Positions 1 to 10,499 of a stretch of 64,000 nt of DNA are shown here, piece by piece. Origin of the DNA: Halichoerus grypus. Lineage: Eukaryota; Chordata; Mammalia; Carnivora; Phocidae. Every line of letters starts with the position of its first letter. The first letter of the stretch is position 1. The stretch covers positions 70,792,283 through 70,856,282 of the forward strand of contig NC_135719.1 of assembly GCF_964656455.1 (NCBI RefSeq). The letters are read 5' to 3'. The notes under the pieces are model-generated. The model had not been told where the DNA came from, did not search any database, and saw only the letters and a list, made by a program, of their open reading frames with translations. The position numbers and the translations under genes were made by a program.

Positions 1-550
1 GTACACTAGTATCATCAGGAGATTGTTAGAAGTGTAGAATCTCAGGGCCTGCCCCAGATATACTGAAAAAGAATCTATATTTTAACAAAATCCTGCATAT
101 GCCCATTATAGTCTGAGAAGTCCTGATATAATTATATATTTCCCTATTATTTAAACTGGCCATGATTGAACTGTCCTTAGGTTAACTGCAAAGGTAGGAA
201 GTTTTCCAGTCTACGCTGGTCTACTTTAGTAAGTAATCCCTAAATCATGCCATTACCATTAATTTTTTTGTGTGTTAACTATAAGGGAGAATAAAATAAA
301 AGGCATGTGCATGAACTCATACCTCTCTCTGTTGCATCTGGGTCTGAATGGGAGCACAAAGCAGTGTGTTCATCCCTATTGAGAAAGATGAAAAAACTAC
401 AGTCAATAGCAAAAATACGTATCACCAAGAGCCTGATTTTTCTTTCCTTAGGTTCTTGATCATTTATGAGAATTTATTGAAGTTTTATCAGTTACTAAGC
501 CCTTCATAAGGACTGAGGTATTAAATTTCATTAAGACTTCTAATTGTCCC
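1..550. other. KNL1: KNL1 intron 8, nothing recognised
   Basis: AT-rich, no long frame and no clear repeat before the SINE at 551. Confidence 0.6.
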
Positions 551-931
551 TTGGTGCTCAGTGGGTTAAGTCTTCAACTCTTGATTTCGGCTCGGGTCCT
601 GATTTCAGGGTCTTGAGATTGAGCCCCACGTTGGGCTCCGCACACTGTGGGGAGTCTGCTTCTCTACCTCTCCCTCTGCCCTTCACCCTGTGTGCTCTCT
701 CTCTCTTAAATAAATATTTTATGTTTAAAAAAAGATTTCATTTGAGAGAAAGCATGAGTGAAGGGAAGGGCAGAGGGAGAGGAAGAAGCAGTCCCTGTTG
801 AGCATGGAGCCTGATGTGGGGCTCGATCCCAGGACCCTGAGACCATGACCTGAGCCGAAGTGAGACCTTAACCAACTGAGCCACCCAGGCACCCCTAAAT
901 AAATCTTAAAAAAAAAAACAACAACAACTTA
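551..931 (+). mobile_element. SINEC copy interrupted by another SINE
   Basis: A carnivore tRNA-Lys-type SINE: Pol III head, CT-rich body, A-rich tail. The TSD taattgtccc is at 541-550 and 932-941. A minus-strand SINE (716-895) sits in its tail. Confidence 0.85.
716..895 (-). mobile_element. SINEC nested in a SINEC tail
   Basis: taaataaat flanks at 707-715 and 896-904, i.e. the A-rich tail of the outer SINE was the target. Confidence 0.85.
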
Positions 932-1016
932 TAATTGTCCCATTTTAGGGACAGAGAGATCTGTGATTATTGTATACTCTACGTGACTGAAATATTTTTA
1001 GAATGTGGTGATTTTA

Positions 1017-1225
1017 TTTATTTATTTATTTATTTTAAAGATTTTATTTATTTATTTGACAGAGAGAGAGACAGCGAGAGAGGGAACACAAACAGGGGGA
1101 GTGGGAGAGGGAGAAGCAGGCTTCCCGCCGAGCAGGGAGCCCGATGCGGGGCTCGATCCCAGGACCCTGGGATCATGACCTGAGCAGAAGGCAGAAGCTT
1201 AACGACTGAGCCACCCAGGCACCCC
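1017..1225 (-). mobile_element. SINEC, 18-bp perfect TSD
   Basis: tagaatgtggtgatttta occurs at 999-1016 and 1226-1243; young copy with CpG-rich body. Confidence 0.93.
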
Positions 1226-1697
1226 TAGAATGTGGTGATTTTAAAGGTGGAAAGTTTGGACTACTTTTTTTACCCTTTACTTCTTTATTTTTATTCCCTG
1301 TATAGTAGAGGTTACATGGTAAAGAGTACCAATTCATGAGACTGAAATGTTAGAGTAAGATTTTGAAGCATCTTTTATTCTATGTTAAGGAATCTAGATG
1401 TTACCATGATGAGATGTGCATTTTATAAAAATAACTCCAGAGAAGGAGAAAAAAGTAGATTTAAGAGAAGATGAACCAGTGAGGAGCTGCTGTAATAGTA
1501 CAGATACAAACAGGATGAGAATTTCTGTTTGGGTAAGAGAAAATGAGAATGGAAATAAAGGATTAGACTCAGGACACTTTAGAATTGAAATATAAAGATT
1601 AGATGGACTTTGGAAATAAGGAAGGGATTGAAGATGCTGTAATAAAACAGGAAATACATTTTTATAATATTTAAGTTTAAAGGCAAATCTCTAGAAC

Positions 1698-1806
1698 ATT
1701 TTTAAAAAGCTTTTATTTAAATTCTGGTTAACATACAGTGTAATATTAGTTTCATATGTACAATACAGTGATTCAACACTTCCATACAACACCCAGTGCT
1801 CATCAC
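1698..1806 (-). mobile_element. L1 3' UTR fragment
   Basis: Contains gttaacatacagtgtaatattagtttcatatg and acacccagtgctcatcac, matching the 3' end of the L1 at 17848-18839. Short and 5'-truncated. Confidence 0.8.
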
Positions 1807-2389
1807 AAAAATCTTTGAAACATTTTAAAGAGTTTATGGCAACCTTGATTGAATATGAAGTAATTATAGGCTTTTTGTTAAAAATCTTACTTATATATCA
1901 AGCTTTCATTCACTTATCCAACAAATATTTACTCAGAACTTATTATGTGCCCCAAAACTCAACTACCTACTAAGGCACAAAGAACACAAAACTTCTGGAC
2001 TCAGAGTTCCCAGTTTAATTAAGGAGCCAGAAGGAAATACCTAAAATACAATATGATAAATTCTACAAAAGACTCAGAAATAAAAGGGGTATTAAACCAT
2101 TACAGGACAGAGTGACTCCTTGGTTTTGTCAGAAAAGGCTCCATTTAAGCCAGTACAACTTGATGTGTGGTGCCAGTCTGTGAACTGCTTGTTACCAATT
2201 CATGATGAAATAAGGAGCTTGCAGCCAATGTAAATCATGTGATATTTCTTTCATCAAGAAAGCTTTGCTAAGAAAAAAATGTCAGCTAACTAAACAGTAG
2301 TTTACTGCCATAGTTGGTTTACATTCTAGTGCAAGTTCCGTTTATGTCATGGATTATTAACAGTTTGAGGGCTAGCTACTTTGTTTGTT

Positions 2390-2501
2390 TTTTTATTAAG
2401 ATTTTATTTTTAAGTAATCTCTACACCCAATGTGGAGCTCAAACTCACAACCCTGAGATCAAGGGTTGCATGTTCCACCAACTGAGCCAGCCAGGCACCC
2501 T
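2390..2501 (-). mobile_element. Short, older tRNA-type SINE
   Basis: Lacks the CT-rich region: tail, taatctctacacccaatgtgg, then head complement ending gagccagccaggcaccc. Same short type as 41660, 43331 and 62087. Confidence 0.8.
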
Positions 2502-3256
2502 GGACTGGCTACATTGAATAGCACTGAAGTTAACCTAAGTGAAAAACTAAGTTAGGTGAAAAATGAGAAGACTAATAGGCAACTTGGAGTAGGAAGGGCA
2601 CTTCAGAGAGAAGAAACAAATGGATACCCAGAAAAAAAGTCAACATGGGGATCTATTAATACTTCTTCATGGGCTAGAGCATATCTATAAAGGGCAAGAG
2701 ATAAGGTAGGAGAAGTCAAGCCAAATTTTAAAGAGCCTTCAAAGTCTATGCCAAAGAATGTGGGTTTTATCCTGTAAGCAAAAAAGTGTCATTGAAAAAT
2801 TTTAAGTTGGGAGGTAATATCAGATTTAGAAATATGTAGAATGGATTATAGGGATAAGAAACTAAATACAATAGCCCCTGAAAGAATAATGAATAATGAA
2901 GATTTGAACTCAAACAGTGGCAGAAGGAACAGAGAGGAGGTAAAAGATTTGCAAGATATTTAAGAGAAAGAATAGAGAGTGAAGACAAATGGATATAGAG
3001 AATGAGGAAAAAGTTCAAAAATGACTCAATTTCTGACTTGAATGAATGAGTGAGTGGGAATCCAAAATAGAGAAAACAAGTGGAACAGCAGGTCTGGCAG
3101 AAATCATAGCATATTTGTGAAATTTCATATTGAGGATTTTGTATAAAGAACAGAGCTCTTTACATTTTTTTCCAAAGTTCTTTTACACATTACTCTGTCC
3201 GAAATTTGGCTGAAGAGAAAGTTATGTGGTAAGAAAAGTATTCTGGTCATACTCAC

Positions 3257-3294
3257 CAGTAATCTCATAGTAGTTATCTTCTGGATTCTTATTC
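3257..3294 (-). CDS. KNL1: KNL1 exon 8
   Basis: A 38-nt exon with acceptor aatttttag and donor gtgagt. It completes Gln94-equivalent and encodes NKNPEDNYYEIT plus G. This equals the segment just before the giant MELT-repeat exon, which must lie beyond base 1 of the window. Confidence 0.92.
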
Positions 3295-3599
3295 CTAAAA
3301 ATTAAAAAGTATTTTAAAAATCTATATCCCAAACAATGATCAAGAATCATAACATTTGAAAGAGTAGGGAAGGTGAAAGGTTTTCAAAGGGTGACTGTCA
3401 GAAAAATACAATGACATCTTTAAAAAGACTCATCTAACTCTGGCAGAAAAAAATTACAAGGCAGTCAAAGGAACCTTTTCAGATTGGTCTTAAGGCTTTG
3501 TTAATTTCAAGGATACTATAAAAATATGCTTAATATATGCTGTTGTTTTTTTTTAAAGAACAACCTACAAAGCAACTCATTATCTAGAGATTTAGCCTT

Positions 3600-3836
3600 A
3601 AAAAAAAGCAAATAAAAGAAAACAACCCAAATGTCCATCAACAGGGAGCTGACTAAATGCTGATGCAAACATACAACAAATTATGAAAGACTGAGGTATA
3701 TCTATATGTAACAACATGGAAAGTGTTATCAGACATATTATTAAGTGTTCTCATTTTTGTCTTGTTAAAAACAAAAACTAAAGATAAACATGCACTTGGA
3801 TATACATTTAAGTTTCTGCAAAGACATCTAAAATTA
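3600..3836 (+). mobile_element. Old L1 3' fragment (L1M-like)
   Basis: Has the L1 end-of-ORF2 phrase caacccaaatgtccatcaacagg followed by a degenerate 3' UTR with aacaacatgga. Heavily mutated. Confidence 0.55.
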
Positions 3837-3837
3837 T

Positions 3838-4010
3838 CAGGGTGCCTGAGTGGCTCAGTCAGTTAAGCATCTGACTCTTGATCTCAGCTCAGGTCTTGAT
3901 CTCAGGGTTGTTGAGTTCAAGCCCCATGCTGGGCTCCACACTCAGCGGTGGTTAACTGTGAGGAGCCTAAGCTTAGAGAATCTTCTGAATCAGTATATAA
4001 AAAGAATCTT
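3838..4010 (+). mobile_element. Degenerate SINEC
   Basis: Head gggtgcctgagtggctcagtcag; body shortened; tail aaaaagaatc. Confidence 0.8.
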
Positions 4011-4019
4011 TTTTTCCAG

Positions 4020-4290
4020 CTCAAGAGTAGTCAATTACATGGAAAATTTAGAATTTATTTAACCAGTCCCTGATAGATCCTTAGGATCTTTTACCTCCTT
4101 TGCTATTACAATAAATGCTGCAGCAAATAACCTTATATGTTCGTTTTAAACATTTACAAGTATCTTGAAATAAATTCCCAGACATGAAATTACTGAGTCA
4201 AAGGGCATGTGTATTTAAAATTTTGAATGATACTGCCAACTGCCTTCTTCAGTTTATATCCACTAGCAAAGAGCGACTTTTTACCTATAT
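4020..4290 (-). mobile_element. Old L1-like 3' fragment
   Basis: Resembles complement of old L1 ORF2/3' UTR (ttgctattacaataaatgctgc, gaaattactgagtcaaagggcatg). Low similarity; family not assigned. Confidence 0.45.
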
Positions 4291-4530
4291 TCTTTTTTTT
4301 TTAAGTTCTATTTATTTGCGGGAGGGAGGGGCAGAGGGAGAAGGACAAGCAGACTCCCTGCTGAGAACTGGATATGAGGCTCGATCCCAGGACCCTGAGA
4401 TCATGACCCAAGCTGAAGTCCTGGGTCCCTGCTCCCTGCTCAGTGGGGAGCCTGCTTCCCCCTCTCCCTCTGCCGCTCCCTCTGATTGTGCTCTCTCTCT
4501 CTCTCAAATGAATAAAATATTTAAAAAATA
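4291..4530. mobile_element. Inverted pair of truncated SINECs (palindrome)
   Basis: 4291-4418 is a minus SINE without its head; 4419-4530 is a plus SINE without its head. The arms (around 4338-4370 and 4440-4480) are about 80% complementary, so transcripts could fold back. It lies 66 nt downstream of the KNL1 exon 7 donor. Confidence 0.8.
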
Positions 4531-4596
4531 AACACTGCATTTGATAGGAATAAACAGCTTTTAAAATATAATTTGAATCACATTTTCTTTACTTAC

Positions 4597-4630
4597 TGTA
4601 TAAACAGAACATTTTCTCCCGCTTCTGTTT
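4597..4630 (-). CDS. KNL1: KNL1 exon 7 (34-nt microexon)
   Basis: A very small exon with acceptor attttttag-like (ttatttttag) and donor gtaagt. It encodes ETEAGENVLFI plus CA of a Gln codon, matching the ETETGENLLLIQ segment of KNL1. Intron 6 upstream is only 220 nt and contains no recognisable extra exon. An inverted SINE pair lies 66 nt downstream. Confidence 0.92.
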
Positions 4631-4850
4631 CTAAAAATAAAATAAAAATTAAATTTGTTCAAGGATACACTGATAAAGCATTAGAAAAATTGCATATGAA
4701 CATTAACAATTAAAAAAAATAAATTACTAACTACCCACCTTACTTTCTGACCCCATGGCTCAAGCTATACTTTTTAAGCAATAAGATAGACAGTTTTATC
4801 AATCACCTGGTTAGATAGCCACAGCAAAATTTAATAGAAAACAGATTTAC

Positions 4851-4903
4851 CTGCAATTTCTGACTTTCTTACTATTTTCATATGAGACTCTGTCTGGAAT
4901 ACT
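4851..4903 (-). CDS. KNL1: KNL1 exon 6
   Basis: A 53-nt exon between acceptor ttttctag and donor gtaaat. It completes Lys66 and encodes VFQTESHMKIVRKSEIA plus the first base of Glu. It matches the conserved segment after the RVSF exon. Two SINEs inserted into one target site begin 23 nt upstream of the acceptor. Confidence 0.93.
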
Positions 4904-4942
4904 CTAGAAAAGAAAATGAAGATTACTGAAAATCTGCAATTT

Positions 4943-5193
4943 AAAAAAAAAGATTTTATTTATTTATTCTGGATGGGGGCATGAGCAGTGGCGGGCTGGT
5001 GCGGGGGTGGGGGGGAATGGGGAGACAGGGAGGAGGGGTTGGGGTTGGGGACGGACAAGCGGATTCCCTGCTGAGCGCGGAGCCCAACCTGGTGGCTTGT
5101 GGCTCTGAGCTGGGCTGTCTCAGGCCGTGAGATCATAACCTGAGCCGAAACCAAGAGTCTGATGCTTAACACACTGAGCCACCCAGGCACCCA
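4943..5193 (-). mobile_element. SINEC with G-rich expansion, near KNL1 exon 6
   Basis: TSD tgaaaatctgcaattt at 4927-4942 and 5194-5209. The body contains seven G runs between 5003 and 5050. It begins 23 nt (plus TSD) upstream of the exon 6 acceptor. Confidence 0.88.
5003..5050 (+). other. G-quadruplex-prone G-run cluster
   Basis: Seven runs of 3-7 G in 48 nt, on the strand that is template for KNL1. Part of the SINE beside KNL1 exon 6. Confidence 0.7.
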
Positions 5194-5209
5194 TGAAAAT
5201 CTGCAATTT

Positions 5210-5409
5210 TTTTTTTTTAAGATTTTATGCATTTATTTGACAGAGAGAAAGAAAGACAGCGAGAGAGGGAACACAAGCAGGGGAAGTGGGAGAGGGAGAA
5301 GCAGGCTTCCCGCTGAGCAGAGAGCCCGATGCGGGGCTTGATCCCAGCAGTCTGGGATCATGACCTGAGCTGAAGGCAGACGCTTAACAACTGAGCCACT
5401 CAGGTGTCC
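5210..5409 (-). mobile_element. SINEC in the same target site
   Basis: Uses the copy of tgaaaatctgca at 5194-5209; the outer copy is at 5410-5421. With its neighbour it gives three copies of the target. Confidence 0.9.
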
Positions 5410-5942
5410 TGAAAATCTGCATTTTCAATTAGAACCCTATGGTGTTAATTTATAGTCTGTTTTGAGATAAAGATAACTGATTTCAGCTTCCTCTTTGCTA
5501 CATCATGTACTATTAATATTTCAAATGCCAAAATGCATTTAACATTAAAATGTTGTTTTTAATGAACTCTGACAAAAATCATTATTTTATCCCTCTCAAT
5601 AACCTAAAATATTCACTCTATTCAACGAAACATTTATTAAGCACCACTATATACTTGATGCTATATACTAGAGTCTGATATATGATCCTTGACCTCAAGG
5701 AGTTTTCACTGTAAGTAGAGCTGGAACAATGATTATAAACTTTTGTTATTAACAGTTCAGATAAGGGGACATGGACTCCAGAGGAAGGGATCTCTTTTGA
5801 TTGGGATGATTAAGCTTCTGGAGAAGCAGCATTTGATATCTGCCTTAAAGAATCTGGCTAGTTCATTTTTGTTCTAATATTAAGTATCATTCATTATTGA
5901 GAACCTAGTCTTAATAAGAAAGAAAATTTAGTTTCAATTACA

Positions 5943-6128
5943 GGGGCACCTGCATGGCTCAGTCAGTTAAACATCTACTTTTGGCTCGGGTCATGATCCC
6001 AGGGCCCTGGGATTGAGCCCCACATCAGGCTCCCTGCTCAGTGGGGAGCCTGCTTCTCCCTCTCCCTCTGCTCCTCTTGGCCCGGCTCCTGCTCTCTCTC
6101 TTTCAAATAAATAAATAAAATCTTAAAA
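5943..6128 (+). mobile_element. SINEC, 22-bp perfect TSD
   Basis: Identical flanks at 5921-5942 and 6129-6150. Confidence 0.93.
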
Positions 6129-6150
6129 AGAAAATTTAGTTTCAATTACA

Positions 6151-6375
6151 AAAAAGCAGTGAACATTTGCATACATACTGTGTGACAAGCATTCTGTTCT
6201 TTATATACATTTTTAATGATTATAACAATTATCATGTTATTTTACAGATGTAGATATTGAAGGTCATAAAGTTTAAGTAAGTCCCAGGGTCATATACCCA
6301 GTAAGTGGCAAAACCAAAATGCAAACCCAAATCTGTCTGACTTCAAAACCTGAGCTTATAACTACAAAGCTATAC
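6151..6375 (-). mobile_element. MIR
   Basis: Complement of MIR: ttttacagatgtagatattgaagg, ccagggtcatatacccagtaagtgg. Ancient mammalian SINE. Confidence 0.7.
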
Positions 6376-6650
6376 TTGAAAACTTTTCTTCAAATCATTT
6401 ACAATAGAATAGAAGCCTTTTTATTCAATATGAGCTGGATCAGTAGTTGGTCCATTAATCAAAAAAAAAAAAAAAAACCACTTAAAATAAGGAATCTTAA
6501 CTGATACCTACATAACTTAAATATTAAAAAAAATTAAAACACATAAGTAGATTTTAATTTGCAAATCTCTGAATGTCAATCTGAGGACTTTACTTTTGAG
6601 TGGATCTACTGGTACAATTTTAGTGTATTTATAAAGTGGAATAAAAAAAA

Positions 6651-6846
6651 CTTTTTTTTTTTTTAAATTTATTTATTTATTTGAGAGAGAGAATGAGATA
6701 GAGAGAGCATGAGAGGGGGGAGGGTCAGAGGGAGAAGCAGACTCCCTGCTGAGCAGGGAGTCCGATGTGGGACTCGATCCCAGGACTCCAGGATCATGAC
6801 CTGAGCCGAAGGCAGTCGCTTAACCAACTGAGCCACCCAGGCGCCC
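6651..6846 (-). mobile_element. SINEC, first of a six-copy cluster
   Basis: Flanked by aaaaaaacttt-like target before and after; head complement ends cacccaggcgcccc. Confidence 0.9.
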
Positions 6847-6856
6847 CAAAAAACTT

Positions 6857-7044
6857 TTTTTTTTTTTAAAGATTTTATTTATTTGACACAGAGAGAGAGG
6901 GCACAAGCAGGGTGAGCAGCAGGCAGAGGGAGAAGCAGGCTCCCCGCTGAGCAAGGAGCCCGATGCAGGACTCGATCCCAGGACCCCAGGATCATGACCT
7001 GAGCTGAAGGCAGACGCTTAACCGACTGAGCCACCCAAGCGTCC
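6857..7044 (-). mobile_element. SINEC
   Basis: Shares the aaaaaactt target with the preceding copy (6848-6857, then aaagaaacttt at 7049-7059). Confidence 0.9.
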
Positions 7045-7090
7045 AGACAAAGAAACTTTCAAGTAATATGAACACAGACTCCTAGATTTT

Positions 7091-7244
7091 TTTTTTTTTT
7101 TTAAGATTTTTATTTATTTATTTGAGAGAGAGAGAATGAGAGAGAGCACATGAGAGGGGGGAGGGTCAGAGGGAGAAGCAGACTCCCTGCAGAGCAGGGA
7201 GCCCGACACGGGACTCGATCCAGGGACTCCAGGATCATGACCTG
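7091..7244 (-). mobile_element. 5'-truncated SINEC with TSD
   Basis: cagactcctagatttt at 7075-7090 and 7245-7260. The head, including the Pol III promoter, is absent, so truncation happened during insertion. Confidence 0.92.
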
Positions 7245-7305
7245 CAGACTCCTAGATTTTCATGAAAGATTTCCCCATGGTTGTCTCAGCCATACCAAAT
7301 TTTTA

Positions 7306-7501
7306 TTTTATTTTAAGATTTTATTTATTTATTTGACAGAGGGAGACACAGCAAGAGAGGGAATACAAGCAGGGGGAGTGGGAGAAGGAGAAGCAGGCTT
7401 CCCGTGGAGCAGGGAGCCCTATGTGGAGCTCGATCCCAGGACCCCGAGATCATGACCTGAACCGAAGGCAGATGCTTAACAACTAAGCCACCCAGGTGCC
7501 C
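7306..7501 (-). mobile_element. SINEC
   Basis: Complete, head complement ends ccacccaggtgccc. Confidence 0.88.
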
Positions 7502-7509
7502 AGAAGTTT

Positions 7510-7718
7510 TTTGTTTTTTTTTTTAAGATTTTATTCATCTATTTGACAGAGAGAGAGAGAGAGAGAGAGCACACCAGGGGGAGCAGCAGACAGAGGGAGA
7601 GGGAGAAGCAGGCTCCCCGCTGAGCAGGGAGCCCAATGCGGGGCTCGATCCCAAGACCCCGGAATCATGGCCCCAGCCGAAGGCAGCTGCCGAACCGACT
7701 GAGCCACCCAGGCATCCC
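7510..7718 (-). mobile_element. SINEC
   Basis: Complete, with an expanded (ga)n stretch at 7548-7568. Confidence 0.88.
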
Positions 7719-7749
7719 TTGAAAGAATTTTTTAAAATAAATTCACCTT

Positions 7750-7952
7750 GGGCGCCTGGGTGGCTCAGTTGGTTCGGCGACTGCCTTCGGCTCAGGTCAT
7801 GATCCTGGAGTCCCGGGATCGAGTCCCGCATCGGGCTCCCTGCTCAGCAGGGAGTCTGCTTCTCCCTCTGACCCTCCCCCCTCTCATGTGCTCTCTCTCT
7901 CTGTCAAATAAATAAATAAAATCTTTAAAAAAAATAAAAATAAAAAATAAAA
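7750..7952 (+). mobile_element. SINEC, opposite orientation to its five neighbours
   Basis: aaaataaattcacctt occurs at about 7734-7749 and again after the tail, ending at 7969. Head gggcgcctgggtggctcag. Confidence 0.9.
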
Positions 7953-7969
7953 TAAAATAAATTCACCTT

Positions 7970-8664
7970 TATCAAAGTTTTCCGTGCTGTTCATTACAAT
8001 TTTCATAGAAATAAGTATCTTTATCTTTGAACTCATTTTCATCAGTTTATGCAATATTAAATTAAATTATGCAATTACAACAACTTCAACTAGATAAACA
8101 AGACAAGTACTTCTTGGTAAGCCTACCAATTGACTCTCCGGATCTAAAGTTTATGGACAGGAAAGAACATTCTTTGTGCTATAGATATCAGTATACTTTA
8201 CAAGGGGAATGGAAAATATAGGTTAATTCTAACAATTCAGTGAGCTGGGAATTATTAAAGAGTGCTTTTACTATGCATGTTTCTACATCTAGAATCCTGT
8301 AATTCTTTTTCAATTAATCTATTTAACAAAGATAATTTTTTTGAAACATCACTCATACATTGTTCAATATTACTTAAATTGACACTATTTGTGATAACAT
8401 ACACTATCTTATTTTGGCCATGCAATACTATGAGATATGAGATATGTAAGAACTATTATTTCCATCCTAAAAAAAGGAGGAAGCTGATGCTCTGTTAAAT
8501 GACTTAAACTAGGGACTATTTAGTAATAAGCCAGAACTGTTCAGTTTTTTTGGTTTTGAACCTGAAATTCCTTTTAATATCCAAGAGCCATTTTAGGAAA
8601 GTAAGCATAATGAGTAGATTATATCCCAGGAAAGGAAAGGGTGGACTAGGTTTAATAGTATTTG
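7970..8664. other. KNL1: KNL1 intron 5, nothing recognised
   Basis: AT-rich unique sequence; short frames only. Confidence 0.5.
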
Positions 8665-8824
8665 GGAAAGTCTATCAGAAGTAGTGGAAAAAGCAGTAGA
8701 CTAGGAGTCAGGAGACCTATATTAAACAACTGTGGTTCTGTCACTACTTACATTATCTCGGGAAAGTCATGTCACGTCCCTGGCTTTAATCTTCTTGGTA
8801 AAACATAAAGAGTTTGGATTATAC
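8665..8824 (+). mobile_element. MIR
   Basis: gtagactaggagtcaggagacc...ctgtcactacttac, MIR core order. Confidence 0.65.
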
Positions 8825-8960
8825 TTACTTACTTATTTAGTAGGCTCCATTCTCAGCAAGGAACCCAACATGGGGCTTGAACTCACAACATAAGACTGAG
8901 ATCAAGACCTGAGCCAAGAGCAAGAGTCGGACACAACTGACTGAGCCACACAGGTGCCCA
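8825..8960 (-). mobile_element. Short, old SINE
   Basis: taggctccattctcagcaaggaacccaac..., then head complement gagccacacaggtgccc. Confidence 0.75.
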
Positions 8961-8965
8961 TACTT

Positions 8966-9178
8966 ATTTTTTTAATTTATCATTATTATTATTTTTAAAT
9001 ATTTTATTTATTTATTTGAGAGAGAACACGAGTCGGGGGGAGGACACAGAGGAACAAGAAGACTCCCCACTGAGCATGGAGCTCACAGCAGGCTCACACA
9101 GGGCTGGATCCCAGGACCCCAAGATCATGACCTGAGCCGAAGTCACACACTTAACTGACTGAGCCATGCAGGTGCCCT
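8966..9178 (-). mobile_element. SINEC, diverged
   Basis: Tail and head complement (gagccatgcaggtgccc) intact; body has a short internal duplication (gctcacagcaggctcacaca). Confidence 0.85.
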
Positions 9179-9600
9179 AGAAAGTACAATTCTGAATGAA
9201 GACATAACAATTATGACTATGTACCGATGAACATACAGAATCAATACTCATAAAGAAAAACTATTGGAAATATAAAGAGAGAGAGTGAGATACAGTATCA
9301 ACAGGACACTAATTTACCTCTCATAATTCATGCAGATTAAACTGAATAAAATTTAAGATTATAGAAGTTCCAAATAACATAAGGTATAAGGTAGATATAA
9401 TTGATATATATCAAACTCTACACCCTAAAATACAAAATATCTTCTTTTTAAATACCTATGGATCATTTACAAAAATTCATTTTTTATTAAAAAAATTTTA
9501 ATAAAAACAAAATAATACAGATTAACATTCTCTGACTGCAATAAAACTAAAAATTAATGACAACAAAATACCCTTACCACTTGGCTATTTTAAAATTCTC
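9179..9600. other. KNL1: KNL1 intron 5, L1-like or unique AT-rich sequence
   Basis: Resembles degraded L1 (caactcttgaatcagtgaagaaat follows the next SINE), too decayed to place. Confidence 0.35.
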
Positions 9601-9612
9601 TATTAAACAACT

Positions 9613-9811
9613 TTTTTTTTTTTTTTAAGATTTTATTTATTTATTTGACAGACACAGACAGCAAGAGAGGGAACACAAGCAGGGGGAGTGGGAGAGGGAG
9701 AAGCAGACTTCCCGCTGAGCAGGGAGCCCGATGTGGGGCTCGATCCCAGGACCCTGGGATCATGACCTGAGCCGAAGGCAGACGCTTAATGACTGAGCCA
9801 CCCAGGCGCCC
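9613..9811 (-). mobile_element. SINEC with TSD
   Basis: ctattaaacaact at 9600-9612 and 9812-9824. Confidence 0.93.
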
Positions 9812-9912
9812 CTATTAAACAACTCTTGAATCAGTGAAGAAATACAAATATACTGCTGAACATCAAGAAAATAATCATGAAAACAATATATATAAGAATT
9901 AAATTAATAAAT

Positions 9913-10107
9913 TGGGGCACCTTGGTAGCTCAGTCAGTTAAGCACCTGACTCTTCGTTTTGGTTCAGGTCATGATCTCAGGGTTGTGAGACTGAGTCTCA
10001 CATTGGTCTCTCCACTCCACGTGGCATCTGCTTCCCCTCTCCCTCTGCCTCTCCTCCCACTCGTACACACTCTCTCTCTAAAATAAATCAATAAATCTTT
10101 AAAAAAC
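9913..10107 (+). mobile_element. SINEC, diverged
   Basis: Head ggggcaccttggtagctcag; tail ataaatctttaaaaaa. Confidence 0.88.
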
Positions 10108-10109
10108 TA

Positions 10110-10308
10110 AGGGCACCTGGGTGGTTCAGGGGCTAAGCAGCTGCCTTCGGCTCAGGTCATGATCTCAGGGTCCTGAGATAGAGCCCTGCACTGGGCTCCC
10201 TGCTCAGTGGGGAGTCTGCTTCTCTCTCTCTCGCTCTGCTGCTCCCCCTGCTTGTGCACTCTAGCTCATGCTCATTCTCAAATAAATAAAATCTTTAAAA
10301 TTTAAAGT
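10110..10308 (+). mobile_element. SINEC directly after the previous one
   Basis: Inserted at the end of the preceding SINE's A tail, same strand. Confidence 0.88.
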
Positions 10309-10370
10309 AAAAAAGTAAATTAATATATTAATTTAGGGAAAAGTAACATCTTTGCGATGTTGAATCTTTT

Positions 10371-10499
10371 TTTTTTTTAAAGATTTTATTTATTTATTTG
10401 AGAGAGAGAGCAGAGCAAGCGAGAGAGAGAGAGCACGAGCAGGGGTGAGGGGCAGAGGGAGAGGAGGAAGCAGGCTTCCTGCTGAACAGGGAGCCCCTA
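10371..10499 (-). mobile_element. 5'-truncated SINEC with TSD
   Basis: gcgatgttgaatctttt (10354-10370) against gcgatgttgtatctttt (10500-10516); stops in the middle of the body. Confidence 0.9.

Larger units (their letters stand above)
1244..3256. other. KNL1: KNL1 intron 8, ancient repeat-like sequence
   Basis: Apart from the L1 and SINE pieces listed, the text (aggaagggcacttcagag, aaagagccttcaaagtc, ccaaagaatgtgggttttatcctg) resembles an ancient mammalian interspersed repeat whose family I cannot assign. Similar text recurs at about 5600-5870 and 22200-23180. Confidence 0.4.

Noticed and set aside
2767..3018. Minus-strand frame of 83 codons
   Set aside because: Low complexity, hydrophobic, AT-driven, in KNL1 intron 8 and within old repeat-like sequence.
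4631..4850. Search for the extra KNL1 exon of the long human isoform
   Set aside because: The 220-nt intron has no matching frame or splice pair; that exon is Alu-derived and primate-specific.
7150..7831. Short arginine/glycine-rich or serine/leucine-rich proteins
   Set aside because: Translations of SINEC bodies; the same peptides recur at dozens of places on both strands.
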